From Candidatus Manganitrophus noduliformans (GTDB taxonomy: Bacteria; Nitrospirota; Nitrospiria; SBBL01; Manganitrophaceae): DNA of 64,000 bases. The notes under the pieces are model-generated. The model saw only the letters and a program-made list of their open reading frames with translations. It was not told the DNA's origin and did not search any database. The position numbers and the translations under genes are program-made. The first letter of the stretch is position 1; each line of letters opens with the position of its first letter. The stretch is from contig NZ_VTOW01000003.1 in the NCBI RefSeq assembly GCF_012184425.1, positions 434,001 to 498,000 of the forward strand, given 5' to 3'. Of the stretch, positions 1-11,680 are shown piece by piece.

Positions 1-1000
1 CGACACTGACGATGTTGTTGTCCGAGTCGAAGGAGAGGACGCGATCGATGACGAAAGCGTCGATGGTGACTCCACCTAAGTCGTCCGCAAATCCCGCCGC
101 GTCCTGCTCGGCGTTCAACCCCCGGTGTAGGTAGTCGGCGTCGTAGAGGGGGAGCAGGTCGGCCGTCGCGAGATCATCCCCTTTCGAAGTTGCCGTGGCG
201 GCGAGGCTCTGCAGCGTGGCGAGGGCGCCGGCCACCCCTTCGCGCTCCGCGGCGGTGGTCGGGATGAAAGCGGAACTGAAGCTGGTGCTGGTGATCCCGT
301 TTACGGTGACCGTGGTGCTGGCCGAGACGGTGCCTCCGTCAAGACTGAGCGTCGTTTCCTGCTCGTTGGTGCCGTCTCCATCCGTATCGACATGGATGAC
401 AAGGTTGGTTGTGTCGACCGTGAGATCGTCCAGGAATCCGTCGAACCCGCTCTGGTCGGCATCGAACGGTGTGGAAATCAGGTCGAATTCTTCCGGATCC
501 AAACCGGCATTGACGAGCCATTGCGATACAAGGTCTTTAATCACCGAGACCATCACCGCCAACTCTGTTTCGGTCGGCGGGGGAGCGGCCGCCGGGTCTG
601 AAAATGCGGCGTCGATGGTGCCGTTCTGCACTTCATACCAGGTTCGGATAATTAAATCGGTGAGCGGATGGACATTGACGACCCCGGCTGCGCTTCCGAC
701 GCTGTAGAGGGCGGTTCCGCCGGGGAGATCGACCTTCACGAGAAAAGGAGCGGTCATACCGGTGACATCGATCGTATATTTCCCGTCTGCGCCGGTGGTG
801 GCCGTTTCAGACGCCCCCGTGGCGTCTTTGATCGTGATTGTGGCGCTCGCGACGGCGGCGCCGGTTGCGGCCGTTCCCGACACCGTTGCGCCGGACGGCG
901 GGTTTCCTCCGGAGCTTCCCCCTCCCCCGCCGCAGTTCTGCAGCAGAAGAGGAGAGAAGAAGAGTAGGACGAGCATCCAGCGGTAGAAACGTGATTGCAT
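1..1000 (-). CDS. Secreted lipoprotein with carboxypeptidase-regulatory-like domain (3' end outside window)
   Basis: The reading frame is open from the ATG at 998-1000 to the window edge, so about 333 residues are visible and the C-terminus is missing. A good ribosome site (GGAGGCTC) lies just upstream of the ATG. The N-terminus is a lipoprotein signal with a hydrophobic stretch ending in LLQNC, followed by a glycine/serine tether. Next comes a module reading SGTAATGAAVASATITIKDA, typical of carboxypeptidase-regulatory-like (transthyretin-fold) domains that occur in surface lipoproteins. A later stretch contains DTDGDGTNE, a calcium-binding-like acidic loop. It is probably an exported, lipid-anchored surface protein. 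Its substrate or partner is unknown. Confidence 0.85.
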   Translation of the reverse strand, partial: MQSRFYRWMLVLLFFSPLLLQNCGGGGGSSGGNPPSGATVSGTAATGAAVASATITIKDATGASETATTGADGKYTIDVTGMTAPFLVKVDLPGGTALYSVGSAAGVVNVHPLTDLIIRTWYEVQNGTIDAAFSDPAAAPPPTETELAVMVSVIKDLVSQWLVNAGLDPEEFDLISTPFDADQSGFDGFLDDLTVDTTNLVIHVDTDGDGTNEQETTLSLDGGTVSASTTVTVNGITSTSFSSAFIPTTAAEREGVAGALATLQSLAATATSKGDDLATADLLPLYDADYLHRGLNAEQDAAGFADDLGGVTIDAFVIDRVLSFDSDNNIVSV

Positions 1001-1236
1001 TTGAGCCTCCTTGTTGGCCGTTATTGTTCGTGGGTCATTATTTATTTAAAGGCGTTAAAATAATCCTAAGAAAGTATACCAAAGGATTAAAAATGTGGGG
1101 TGACTCATTGCGGAGGGAGGACGGCAGCCCTCGACGGGGAGAATGGGGGGGTTGAAAATCGATGGCCGGAGTAAGTAGACTGTACCTATTTCAATCTTAG
1201 AAGAATTCCATCGCGATCAGCGGAAGGAGAAACGGC

Positions 1237-2097
1237 ATGGAAGAACCTCTAGAGACGTTCCTGTCAAAGAAGCCATTTACTCGGCGGGAGTTTGTGGTGA
1301 CGGCGCTGGCCGCCGGGTTCGCCCTGGCGGTGCGGCCGGCGTTCGGCGAGCTCCTCACGACCGACGCGGGCGGCCTGACCGCGGGTGAAGTGAAGATCCC
1401 GGCCAAGGGTGGAGAGATGCCGGCGTATCGGGCGATGCCGGAAAAGGGAGGGGGCTTCCCGGTCGTCCTGGTGGTCCAGGAGATCTTCGGGGTCCACGAA
1501 CATATCAAAGACATCTGCCGCCGTCTCGCCAAACGCGGCTATCTCGCCGTCGCCCCCGAGCTGTACGCCCGGCAGGGGGATGTGTCGAAGATGGCCGACA
1601 CGCAGGAGATTTTCAAGGTGGTCTCCAGGGTCCCGGACGCGCAGGTGATGGCCGATCTCGACGCCGCGGCCGATTGGGCGGGAAAGTCGGGCAAGGGGGA
1701 TCTCAAACGATTGGGGATCACCGGGTTCTGCTGGGGCGGGCGAATTGTCTGGCTTTACGCGGCGCACAGCCCGCGTTTGAAAGCGGGGGTCGCATGGTAC
1801 GGGCGCCTGGTGGGACAGGCAAGCGATCTGCAGCCGCAACATCCGATCGACGTGGCGGCGAAATTGAAAGCGCCGGTCCTCGGTCTCTACGGCGGCGCCG
1901 ACACTGGCATTCCGATCGAAACGGTCGAGCGAATGCGCCAGGCGCTGAAAGCCGCCGGGGGCGGGTCGGAGATCGTCGTCTACCCCGACGCCCCGCACGC
2001 CTTTCACGCCGACTACCGTCCCAGCTATCGGAAGGAAGCGGCGCAGGACGGCTGGAAGCGGCTCCAGGCGTGGTTTAAGAAGCACGGTGTCGCTTAA
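1237..2097 (+). CDS. Dienelactone hydrolase family protein, Tat-exported
   Basis: This 286-residue alpha/beta hydrolase of the dienelactone hydrolase family would hydrolyse ester or lactone bonds. The N-terminus has a twin-arginine motif (TRREFV) followed by a hydrophobic segment, so export through Tat is likely. The catalytic triad is visible: Cys165 in GFCWGG, Asp222 in YGGADTG and His254 in APHAFHADY. It starts at 1237 behind GGAAGGAGA. It stands alone between the opposite-strand lipoprotein and the cupin/HAD pair. The physiological substrate cannot be read from the sequence; many family members do not act on chloroaromatic intermediates. Confidence 0.9.
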   Translation: MEEPLETFLSKKPFTRREFVVTALAAGFALAVRPAFGELLTTDAGGLTAGEVKIPAKGGEMPAYRAMPEKGGGFPVVLVVQEIFGVHEHIKDICRRLAKRGYLAVAPELYARQGDVSKMADTQEIFKVVSRVPDAQVMADLDAAADWAGKSGKGDLKRLGITGFCWGGRIVWLYAAHSPRLKAGVAWYGRLVGQASDLQPQHPIDVAAKLKAPVLGLYGGADTGIPIETVERMRQALKAAGGGSEIVVYPDAPHAFHADYRPSYRKEAAQDGWKRLQAWFKKHGVA

Positions 2098-2270
2098 GAA
2101 GTTTAACCAAAAGATCGAATCCGCACTCATGAAAGGAGCGCGGTTCACCCGATTTGATCTCCTGTTTCCTATTGACTCTGAGAGAAAAGCAGGCTATTTT
2201 GAGGGCCGATGCAAAGATAAGCGATGCCACAAGAGAACGCCGATGCAGCTTTTTTAGAGGAGATTGGCCG

Positions 2271-2693
2271 ATGTCGCAGCAAGCGAAAGTGGGGACCTTC
2301 CCCAATGGGGTGAAGGTCATCAAATGGGGGCGAAAGGAGGAGCCGACGGAAGAATCGGTGGCCGAGGAGATGAAGCGGTTCGGCTACACGGTTTATGATC
2401 TTCAGACCGTCGCCCCCTGGTTCGAGCGAAGCCGGCATGCGCACGACGAGCCGGAGATCCGGGGGGCGGTGTCGGGGGCAATTACGTTTCACTTCGACGA
2501 TTTTCCCATTACGATCGAAGGGGGAGACATCCTCCTGATTCCGGGCGGGCTGGCGCACGAAGTGATCAGCCACAACGGCCGCCCTTTCTCCGCTTATAAA
2601 GGTTCGTTGAGCGGGGAGCGAAAGGTGACCGAGCATGGCGATGCGAGCGGGAGCGTCGAACAGCTGGCGCGCAGGGCCTCGGGGGCGAAATGA
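2271..2693 (+). CDS. Cupin domain protein
   Basis: A 140-residue single-domain cupin. The start at 2271 (MSQQAKVGTF) is preferred over an upstream in-frame start at 2154 because GAGGAG sits just before it and because family similarity begins there. The cupin motif is visible around HAHDEPEIRG and again in GDILLIPGGLAHEV, giving the histidines and acidic residue that usually bind a metal. The stop codon overlaps the next start (ATGA), so it is translationally coupled to the HAD phosphatase. Function beyond metal-dependent small-molecule binding is unknown. Confidence 0.8.
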   Translation: MSQQAKVGTFPNGVKVIKWGRKEEPTEESVAEEMKRFGYTVYDLQTVAPWFERSRHAHDEPEIRGAVSGAITFHFDDFPITIEGGDILLIPGGLAHEVISHNGRPFSAYKGSLSGERKVTEHGDASGSVEQLARRASGAK

Positions 2694-3397
2694 GCTGCAT
2701 GATTTGTTTTGATCTCGACGGAACGCTCGAAGACAGCCGGCGCGACATGATCTCGGCGGCCCATCGGGTCCGCGAGAGGCTGGGGCTTCCGCGCCGCACC
2801 GATGAAGCGGTTCTTCCTTGGGTCAACAAGGGGATGGAACAACTCTATCAGGCCTGCTTCGACGACTATCTTCAAGCGGACGAGGGGGGGCGGATGGAAG
2901 AAGTCCGCCGTCGATACGAGGCCGATTATCTCGAGAATGCGGTCTGTGAAACGAAACTCTATCCGGGAATTTCCGACGCGGTCAAACGCCTGTCCTTGAT
3001 CGGTCCGTTGGTGGTTGTGACGAACAAGCCGGAGCGGATCTCGCGCCGTCTGCTCGACCTTCTTGGGATTGGAAAGTTCTTCGCCGACGTCATCGGCGGA
3101 GATACCTGTTCGGCGACCAAACCGGACCCGCGGGTCTTGAAAGAGGCCGCCCTCTGCTGCGGTTTTATTTCAGACAAGGGGCGGGCGGTGATGATCGGCG
3201 ACTCTGCGGCGGATATCAAAATGGGCCGCGCCTTCGGGGCGGCGACGGTCTGGTGTGCCTGGGGCTACGTCGATCGACCGGGCGAGCAGCCCGATTGCAT
3301 CGCCCCGTCCCCGGAAGTGCTGCCGGCGCTGGTGCAAACCCTCCTGACGCTCCCGCCAAATCCCATCCGTTCCAGAGATGCCGCAGGCGCGTCGTGA
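2690..3397 (+). CDS. HAD-superfamily hydrolase, phosphoglycolate-phosphatase-like
   Basis: This 235-residue HAD hydrolase has all four signature motifs. Motif I is FDLDGTLEDS near the N-terminus with the nucleophilic and acid/base aspartates. Motif II is VVTNKP, motif III the lysine in ATKPDPRVL, and motif IV MIGDSAADI. A helical cap lies between motifs I and II, as in subclass IA phosphoglycolate phosphatases and pyrophosphatase-like enzymes. It starts four bases inside the upstream cupin gene. The exact phosphoester substrate is undetermined. Confidence 0.85.
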   Translation: MSCMICFDLDGTLEDSRRDMISAAHRVRERLGLPRRTDEAVLPWVNKGMEQLYQACFDDYLQADEGGRMEEVRRRYEADYLENAVCETKLYPGISDAVKRLSLIGPLVVVTNKPERISRRLLDLLGIGKFFADVIGGDTCSATKPDPRVLKEAALCCGFISDKGRAVMIGDSAADIKMGRAFGAATVWCAWGYVDRPGEQPDCIAPSPEVLPALVQTLLTLPPNPIRSRDAAGAS

Positions 3398-3590
3398 CTT
3401 CCGCGGTTCCTTTCTTTGATCGCTTTAGATTTCTCATCCTCAATTCCTCATTCCGAATCAGGATCGTCCCTCCGCTTTCCTTGACAAAACGCCGACCTTA
3501 AGATTTACTTTCCTATACGGATTCATTCCTTTATTTCCGCAACTTTAGACAAAGTAGCCCATTTCATCTCCGGGAGAGAAAGAGAATCGG

Positions 3591-5537
<1,947 letters not shown>

Positions 5538-6491
5538 TCCAAACGCCCCTTCCTATATTTTCCCTCCCTTTGTATTTTAGTGCAGTCGATTTTTTCAATG
5601 AAACAATTCGATCGGCGCGTCGTGAGTCCGTTCCATTTTGAGCGGTCGGTCCCTCTTTGTCGTGATTCCCGTGCAGCCGGGAATCGAGTGGTTTCCGGTT
5701 TTTTCGGACCCTTGCTTCCAAGCATCTTCTGCGAACCGGGCGGAGTGGGATCCTCCGGGTCCGACCGAGAGCGGGATTAGAAACGGGGATGTTCCACCGC
5801 CGCGAGTGATTTGGGTCGGCTTGCGAATAGTTCATCGAAGACTTTAACTCCGCCTATTTTTCTTTTCTCATTTCCATTTTCTCCTGCCTGAAAAAATCAC
5901 TCCGTTTTGCCCGAATTTCACCCTCCTAAAACGCGTTTCGCTCAGATCCTTTTTCTCGGAAGGGGAGTGCCGTAAAAAGCCTGATTCGTTAGGAGTGGCG
6001 CCGATTTCACGGTCGCCGAGTTCGACCGGTTTTTTCCATTTTGGTTTGACTAGGTCGCTTCGGTCCGAGACGATCCTCTCTCGGTATAGACTAGTGTGGA
6101 TTTCCTGTGGATAAAAAACCTAAAGGAAAGCTTGAGCCACACGGCGAAAGATTTTAAGGCTAGCTAGTCCTAGTATCGGAAAAATGGACTAGTTCGGATG
6201 GACTAGGACGAGTGCTATTTTAGGGTGCCGGTGAATACACAGGCTGTTGAAAAGTATTTTTTTGAAATAATAATAGGTGTTTAGGGGCTGTCTGTCTCCG
6301 GGCCGAGGTTAAGAATGGAAAACGGGCCAAATAGCCGGGGCGGGTTGATCCCTCCTAGGCTAGGGGGATCGACCGAGGCGGGACGATTCTATCGGAGTCG
6401 GTTCGTTGTGGCGCGAGAGATAGTTCTTGACCATCCAGGAAAGAGTCTGTTAGAACATCAGAGATCGAATCGCCTTAATAGGGGTATAAAG
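5538..6491. other. Long non-coding gap with repeats, CTAG cluster and one DnaA-box match
   Basis: No convincing gene is present in this ~950-base gap. It holds a hairpin repeat at 5664-5685 and, between 6050 and 6363, nine CTAG tetranucleotides, a motif that is rare elsewhere in the window. A perfect inverse DnaA-box sequence (TGTGGATAA) is at 6106-6114, and an AT-rich run lies at ~6250-6285. A direct repeat TGGACTAG recurs at 6186 and 6200. Possible roles are a long 5' regulatory region, a remnant of an inserted element or an origin-like site. None is shown. Confidence 0.5.
5662..5690 (+). repeat. Dispersed hairpin repeat (ATTCCCG...CGGGAAT type)
   Basis: GATTCCCG at 5664-5671 pairs perfectly with CGGGAATC at 5678-5685 around a six-base loop. 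The flanks (CGT before, GAGTGG after) resemble the widespread bacterial intergenic repeat whose translation gives HSRESGNP-like peptides. It lies in the non-coding gap after the kinase gene. Assignment to that repeat family is by recognition only. Confidence 0.55.
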
Positions 6492-7289
6492 ATGATAGAG
6501 CGACTGCAGAAGGTGATTGCGAAAGCGGGGATTGCGTCCCGGCGCCATGCGGAGGAGATGATTCTCGATGGGCGGGTTCAGGTGAATGGGAAGATCGTCA
6601 CGGAGCTCGGTACCAAGGTCGATCCGGAGAAAGACTACGTCAAAGTAAACGGCAAGCGAATCCAGATCGAGCCGCATAAGATCTATTTGCTTTTAAATAA
6701 ACCGAGAGGATATATTACCTCGGTTCACGATCCGGAGGGCCGGCCCACGGTGATGGACTTTGTCCGGGACATCAAAGAGCGGGTTTATCCGGTCGGGCGC
6801 CTCGACTATGATTCGGAAGGGCTTCTTCTTCTCACCAACGACGGCGACCTGGCCGGCGCGTTGATGCACCCGAGCAGCGGGGTTGAGAAGACCTATTGGG
6901 TGAAGATCAAAGGGCATCTGACGGAAGAGAAGATCAAAAAGTTGGCGCAGGGAGGGCTTTCGCTGCCGGGGGGAAAGAGCGCTCCCGCTCGGGTTCGGCC
7001 GCTTCGGAAAACCTCCGAGCATGATTGGATCGAGATCATCATACACGAGGGGAAGCGACGGCAGATTCGGATGATGGTTGAAAAAATCGGCCATGACGTC
7101 TTGAAGTTGAAGCGGGTCGCTTACGGTTTTCTGGCGCTGGGGGATCTCCTTCCGGGAGATTATCGGCGGCTGACGCCGGCGGAGGTGAAGGGATTAAAGG
7201 GGCTCATTCATAAAGGGGGGGCGGCGAAAAAAGCGCCGGTGAAACCGAAGGGCGAAGCGGTGCGGGGTAAACGCGCGGGAGGGGGTTAG
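6492..7289 (+). CDS. rluB: 23S rRNA pseudouridine synthase, RluB/RsuA family
   Basis: This 265-residue enzyme isomerises a uridine in 23S (or 16S) rRNA to pseudouridine. Residues 1-60 are an S4 RNA-binding domain (RLQKVIAKAGIASRRHAEE). The catalytic motif GRLDYDSEGLLLLTNDG contains the nucleophile Asp105. I chose the ATG at 6492 because S4 homology starts there; an upstream in-frame ATG at 6315 would add 59 residues without family resemblance. A lysine/glycine-rich tail of about 25 residues follows the catalytic domain. RluB is the best match, but RsuA/RluE/RluF share the motif. Confidence 0.9.
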   Translation: MIERLQKVIAKAGIASRRHAEEMILDGRVQVNGKIVTELGTKVDPEKDYVKVNGKRIQIEPHKIYLLLNKPRGYITSVHDPEGRPTVMDFVRDIKERVYPVGRLDYDSEGLLLLTNDGDLAGALMHPSSGVEKTYWVKIKGHLTEEKIKKLAQGGLSLPGGKSAPARVRPLRKTSEHDWIEIIIHEGKRRQIRMMVEKIGHDVLKLKRVAYGFLALGDLLPGDYRRLTPAEVKGLKGLIHKGGAAKKAPVKPKGEAVRGKRAGGG

Positions 7290-7294
7290 ACGGA

Positions 7295-7579
7295 ATGGAA
7301 CCATTGGTGTTAACGAACAGTGAAGAGATACTTAAACTCTTAACACAGGTTACTTTGAAAGGACAGGGATTCACCACAGAGTGTCTGGTGGCCGAAGTAT
7401 TGGACGCCGGCCTTTATGAGCCCGACTTCCTGAATGCCAGCGGTGTCGATCCCGAGGCCTATTATAATGGAGAGCCGAACGCCTGGGCGAATTACCATAT
7501 CCGTATGAGCAAGAAGGTCTTCATGGTCTACGGCGGGCCCAACAAAGTCCGCACCTTCCATATTGCCGATACTCCCTAA
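7295..7579 (+). CDS. Conserved-looking hypothetical protein, 94 aa
   Basis: A small soluble protein beginning five bases after the rluB stop, so probably co-transcribed. It has no signal peptide or membrane segment and no cysteine pattern beyond a single Cys (TTECLVAEV). It contains several aromatic residues (EAYYNGEPNAWANYHIRM). I do not recognise the family. Codon use and close packing behind rluB support a real gene. Confidence 0.65.
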   Translation: MEPLVLTNSEEILKLLTQVTLKGQGFTTECLVAEVLDAGLYEPDFLNASGVDPEAYYNGEPNAWANYHIRMSKKVFMVYGGPNKVRTFHIADTP

Positions 7580-7677
7580 TCCGGAACCAAACACGTTATT
7601 CGTGAATCATTATTCGTTAAACGTAAAATCTTCATCAGTGATCGTTCGGGGCTGATTTAGAGCCTTACGTCGTTGCG

Positions 7678-7706
7678 TTGACAAGGAAAATCACGCGTGT
7701 TAATCT
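7678..7706 (+). promoter_or_regulatory. Predicted σ70 promoter of aspS
   Basis: A perfect -35 TTGACA at 7678-7683 is followed 17 bases later by TAATCT at 7701-7706. The latter is preceded by TG at -15/-14 (TGTTAATCT), giving an extended -10. Transcription would start near 7713, about 26 bases before the aspS ATG. The -10 hexamer itself is a weak match. Confidence 0.5.
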
Positions 7707-7738
7707 GCACGCCATTACGATAATAAAGGCATAGAACA

Positions 7739-9496
7739 ATGAAACGGACAGATTATTGCGGCGCGTTGACGGCGGCGCAGATTGAAAAAGAGGTGACGCT
7801 GGTCGGATGGGTTCACCGGCGGCGCGATCACGGCGGGTTGATCTTTATCGATCTTCGCGATCGGGAAGGTCTGGTCCAGGTCGTCTTCAACCCTCAGCTC
7901 TCCGAAGAGATCCATCAGCGCGCCCACCAGCTCCGGTCGGAGTATGTCATCCAGGTGACCGGAAAGGTGATGCGCCGCCCCGAGGGGACGGTGAACCGGG
8001 AGCTTCCGACCGGAGAGGTCGAGGTCCATGCCGGCGATCTGATCATCCTCAATGCGTCGTTGACCCCCCCTTTCTCCATCGAAGAAGAGAAAGAGCCTTC
8101 CGAATCGCTCCGTCTTCAATACCGTTATCTCGACCTTCGGCGGAAATCGGTCCAAACGAATTTTATTCTTCGCCACAACCTCTCGAAAGCGGTCCGCCGT
8201 TTTCTCGATCAAAATCAGTTCCTCGAAATCGAGACGCCCTTTCTCACCAAGAGCACGCCGGAGGGGGCGCGCGACTTTCTCGTCCCCAGCCGCTTGAATG
8301 TCGGCCAGTTCTATGCCTTGCCCCAGTCGCCGCAGCTCTTCAAGCAGATTTTGATGATCTCCGGATTCGACCGGTACTACCAGATCGTCCGCTGCTTCCG
8401 CGATGAAGATTTGAGGGCCGACCGGCAGCCGGAGTTCACACAGATCGATCTCGAGATGTCGTTCATCGAGCGGGAGGATATTCTTTCTTTGATGGAAGAG
8501 ATGGTCCGGACCGTTCTCAAGGAAGTGAAAGGGATTCAGTTGGAATCGCCCTTTCCGCGGCTGACCTATCAGGAGGCGATGAGCCGGTTCGGAGTCGATA
8601 AGCCCGATCTCCGTTTCGGTCTGGAGCTGAAGGATCTTTCGGATATCGCGGCCCGCTCCGAGTTTAAAGTTTTCCGCGAGGCGGTCGAGAAGAAGGGATT
8701 GGTCAAAGGGATCAATGCGAAAGGGCTTGCCACCCTCTCCCGAAAGGAGCTGGAGGAGTTAACCCAGGAGGCGACCGGACGAGGCGCCAAGGGGCTTGCC
8801 TGGATGAAGGTGACGCCGGAGGGGATGGAAGCGCCGATCGCCAAGTTTTTCAAGCCGGAGATGCTGAAAGAGATCGGTCAGCGGTTGGAAGGGGCGCCGG
8901 GGGATCTTCTTCTCTTTGTCGCCGATCGGGAGAAGGTTGTTTATGAAGTCCTCGGCCATCTCCGTTTGGTCATCGGACGGCGGCTCAACCTGATCGACCC
9001 CAACGCCCTCAAGCTTCTCTGGGTGACCGATTTTCCGCTCCTGGAATACGACGAAACCGAAAAGCGCTACGTGGCGATGCACCATCCCTTCACTTCGCCG
9101 ATGGATGAGGACATTCCTTTGCTTGCGACCGATCCGCTCCGCGCGCGGGCGAAGGCGTACGACATCGTCCTCAACGGGACGGAGATCGGCGGCGGGAGCA
9201 TCCGTATCCATCAAAACGAAGTGCAGTCGAAGATGTTCGATCTTCTCGGCATTACGAAAGAGGAGGCCGAGGCAAAATTCGGTTTCCTGCTTCAAGCGCT
9301 CCAATACGGCGCCCCTCCGCACGGCGGCATCGCATTCGGACTTGATCGGTTGACGGCCATCCTGGCCGGCGTCGATTCGATCCGGGATGTGATCGCCTTT
9401 CCAAAGACACAGAAGGGAATCTGCCTGATGACGAACGCCCCTTCCGAGGTCGACCCGCGTCAGCTGAAAGATCTCCACATCAAGAAAACGGAATAA
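7739..9496 (+). CDS. aspS: Aspartyl-tRNA synthetase
   Basis: This 585-residue class IIb synthetase charges tRNA-Asp, or both Asp and Asn tRNAs in organisms without AsnRS. The N-terminal OB-fold anticodon-binding domain is visible ([20 protein letters not shown]). Class II motif 2 appears at [22 protein letters not shown] and motif 3 at [10 protein letters not shown] near the C-terminus. The bacterial GAD insertion domain lies between them. Length matches the bacterial family (~585-600). It starts at ATG 7739 with an AAAGG upstream. Confidence 0.97.
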   Translation: MKRTDYCGALTAAQIEKEVTLVGWVHRRRDHGGLIFIDLRDREGLVQVVFNPQLSEEIHQRAHQLRSEYVIQVTGKVMRRPEGTVNRELPTGEVEVHAGDLIILNASLTPPFSIEEEKEPSESLRLQYRYLDLRRKSVQTNFILRHNLSKAVRRFLDQNQFLEIETPFLTKSTPEGARDFLVPSRLNVGQFYALPQSPQLFKQILMISGFDRYYQIVRCFRDEDLRADRQPEFTQIDLEMSFIEREDILSLMEEMVRTVLKEVKGIQLESPFPRLTYQEAMSRFGVDKPDLRFGLELKDLSDIAARSEFKVFREAVEKKGLVKGINAKGLATLSRKELEELTQEATGRGAKGLAWMKVTPEGMEAPIAKFFKPEMLKEIGQRLEGAPGDLLLFVADREKVVYEVLGHLRLVIGRRLNLIDPNALKLLWVTDFPLLEYDETEKRYVAMHHPFTSPMDEDIPLLATDPLRARAKAYDIVLNGTEIGGGSIRIHQNEVQSKMFDLLGITKEEAEAKFGFLLQALQYGAPPHGGIAFGLDRLTAILAGVDSIRDVIAFPKTQKGICLMTNAPSEVDPRQLKDLHIKKTE

Positions 9497-9544
9497 GAGG
9501 TCCGATCGTCCCGTGTGATGGGCCCGTCAAGTTGTCCGATTCGC

Positions 9545-10540
9545 TTATTCCACGAAGGTGACGATCGATTGAAGGCCGGAGGTTCCGTCCGGAAAGGCGC
9601 GGGAGATGAAGGCGGTCTGCGTCCGGCTGAGTTTATCGGTGGCTCTGGAGAGGATTTGATAGGTTCCCGGCTTGGCGTCCTTCCATTCATATTTCCAAAA
9701 GACCCAGGAGTAAGGGGAAGGGGGGGGCTCGATCGTCGCCGGGACCCAGCTCTTTCCGCCGTCGAGTGAAATCTCCACGGAGCGAATGCCGTATCCTCCG
9801 GTGAAGGCGATTCCCCGAAAGATATATCCCGGATTGATCGTGTTGTACGGGCCGGGGGCGTCGATTCTTGATTTTACTTTGATCGTCGCCGTATCGGTCC
9901 ACCCCTTTTGCTGCCAGTATCCTTTGTAGTCATGATCGACCAGATCGATCTTCGTCAACCACTTGACGTTCTTGATCCCATAGAGCCCCGGCACGACGGC
10001 GCGCAACGGATAGCCGTGCTCCTTCGGCAAGGTCACCCCGTTCATCTGGTAGGCGAGGAAGACATCGTAGTTCAACGCGCGATCGAGCGTGATCCCATCG
10101 GAATACGCGTCGGCGCCGTACATCGCCACGTCCTCCACCCCCTGAAGCGGTTTGGCTTCTTCGATCAGGCTCTTCAAGGTCACCCCTTTCCAGACGGCAT
10201 TGCTGATCAACTCCCCGGCGACCTCGTTATCGATGCATTCCAGGGTGACCATCTTCTCGACGGCGGGGCGGGCGAGGATCTCCTGGTAGGTCAATTCCAG
10301 CGGGCGCTGCACCTTCCCGGTGATCCGGAGGGTCCAGTCGGCCGCATCGACCTGCGGCTGTTTTCCGAAGTTGACGATATAGAAGTGTTCGTTGGGGGTG
10401 ATGAAGGGAGTCTCTTTCGGGGGAAGGGCCAAAAATCGCTTCATCAGAAAGGTGGACGCTTCGACCTTTCGAGTGAAGAGGGCGGCGAAGATGCCGAGAC
10501 TGGCGTAGCGGAGAAAATTCCTCCGATCAATGAGATTCAT
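9545..10540 (-). CDS. Sulfite-oxidase-family molybdopterin protein, Tat-exported
   Basis: A 331-residue oxidoreductase molybdopterin-binding protein. The N-terminus DRRNFLRYASLGIFAALF is a twin-arginine signal. The molybdenum-ligating cysteine is Cys102 in VTLECIDNEVAGELI. The C-terminal half is the Mo-co dimerisation, Ig-like domain (SVEISLDGGKSWVPA). I start at the ATG at 10540; a TTG at 10576 would add 12 residues ahead of the Tat motif. No heme domain is fused and no MsrQ/YedZ partner or cytochrome gene is adjacent, so the electron partner is unknown. Sulfite or S-oxide chemistry is the family-based guess. Confidence 0.88.
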   Translation of the reverse strand: MNLIDRRNFLRYASLGIFAALFTRKVEASTFLMKRFLALPPKETPFITPNEHFYIVNFGKQPQVDAADWTLRITGKVQRPLELTYQEILARPAVEKMVTLECIDNEVAGELISNAVWKGVTLKSLIEEAKPLQGVEDVAMYGADAYSDGITLDRALNYDVFLAYQMNGVTLPKEHGYPLRAVVPGLYGIKNVKWLTKIDLVDHDYKGYWQQKGWTDTATIKVKSRIDAPGPYNTINPGYIFRGIAFTGGYGIRSVEISLDGGKSWVPATIEPPPSPYSWVFWKYEWKDAKPGTYQILSRATDKLSRTQTAFISRAFPDGTSGLQSIVTFVE

Positions 10541-10686
10541 GGGTGAGATTATATCGATGACTTTTTGAAATTGCAACGGATAGAATGAGGGGGGAAATGT
10601 CCTTGCAAAGGGAGGGTGAATTCGTTATATTGAATCGATTTTAAACCGGTGGTTCCACCATCAATGATCAAATCCGAGGAGCATGA

Positions 10687-11595
10687 ATGAGCCGAGGCGT
10701 CATCATTGGAATTTGCATTACCATGGCGTTGCTGACGATCTTGACAATGGTCGCGCTGGTCGTCGAATCGAAAAAGTCGGAGGCGCTTCGAGAGCGGACC
10801 CGGCTGATTCAGACGGAAGCGGAGGCGCTCCCCGACGTGAAAACGGTCGATTACAGCCAGTTTGAAACGATCGTCGGCGGCGACGGACGGGAGATGGTCT
10901 TGATCCCCGCCGGCTCCTTCACGATGGGGGGAGGACCCGAGGGGGATTTCGACGAGCAGCCGCAGCGGGTCATCTACCTCGATGCCTATTATATGGACAA
11001 ACACGAGGTGACCAACGCGGACTATGCGCGATTCGCCAAGATGCTCAAGCGTCCCATCCCGACGATTCCGGTCTTTGAGGACGACGTCAATCTTTTGAAA
11101 GGAGAGACCCAGCCGGTGGTCGGGGTGACCTGGATCGATGCCTTCGCCTATTGCAAGTGGGCGGGCAAACGTCTGCCGACCGAAGCGGAGTGGGAAAAAG
11201 CGGCGCGGGGAGAAAACGGCCAAACTTTTCCTTGGGGGGATACCTTCAATACGAAGTTGGCCAACGGCCGCGGCGAAGAAGACGGGTTCAAATACAGCGC
11301 GCCGATCGGCAGCTTCGAGCAGGGGCGGAGCCCTTACGGCCTCTACGACATGGCCGGCAATGTTTCGGAGTGGGTTTCCGATTGGTATGATCAGTTCTAC
11401 TACAAAACATCCCCTTTCAAAAATCCGCAGGGACCGGCGGAGCCCGACATCAATAAAGTCCTCGTCTACCGCGGCGGATCATTCAACAGCTCGCCGCACG
11501 ATCTGCGCGCTTCCAAACGTTTCGGAGGGGCCCATGCCGACCGGGGAGAGAGCAGCGTCGGCATCCGCTGCGCGCGGGACCTCAACGTACAGTGA
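10687..11595 (+). CDS. FGE-sulfatase-domain (SUMF1-like) membrane-anchored protein
   Basis: This 302-residue protein has one N-terminal transmembrane anchor (residues ~5-24) and a formylglycine-generating-enzyme-fold domain (VLIPAGSFTMGGGPEGDFDEQP, RLPTEAEWEKAARG, GLYDMAGNVSEWVSDWY, RGGSFNSSPHDLRAS). The two active-site cysteines of true FGE, near RGGS, are absent (FNSSPHD). It is therefore unlikely to make formylglycine and more likely a structural or ligand-binding relative. The ribosome site is GAGGAG, seven bases ahead of the ATG. It is divergent from the molybdoenzyme. Confidence 0.88.
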   Translation: MSRGVIIGICITMALLTILTMVALVVESKKSEALRERTRLIQTEAEALPDVKTVDYSQFETIVGGDGREMVLIPAGSFTMGGGPEGDFDEQPQRVIYLDAYYMDKHEVTNADYARFAKMLKRPIPTIPVFEDDVNLLKGETQPVVGVTWIDAFAYCKWAGKRLPTEAEWEKAARGENGQTFPWGDTFNTKLANGRGEEDGFKYSAPIGSFEQGRSPYGLYDMAGNVSEWVSDWYDQFYYKTSPFKNPQGPAEPDINKVLVYRGGSFNSSPHDLRASKRFGGAHADRGESSVGIRCARDLNVQ

Positions 11596-11598
11596 TTT

Positions 11599-11680
11599 CA
11601 ATTAGGAATCTGAGAATGAGGAATTGAAAACAAGTTTGTTGATGTCGATTCCTCATTCCTAATCGACAGATTCCTAATTG
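11599..11680. repeat. Inverted repeat between convergent genes, possible bidirectional terminator
   Basis: CAATTAGGAATCTG at 11599-11612 pairs exactly with CAGATTCCTAATTG at 11667-11680, and GAATGAGGAAT pairs with ATTCCTCATTC inside it. The right arm includes the stop codon of the alcohol dehydrogenase. A related string CAATTCCTCATTC also occurs near 3441, so this is a dispersed repeat. A long T-run follows on the + strand (11681-11690), which fits transcription termination. Confidence 0.6.

Noticed and set aside
195-967. Several + strand frames at the window start
   Set aside because: They oppose the minus-strand lipoprotein, which has a signal peptide and ribosome site; the + frames have skewed composition.
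3481-3510. TTGACA upstream of the kinase gene as a promoter
   Set aside because: No acceptable -10 at 16-18 bases; too weak to annotate.
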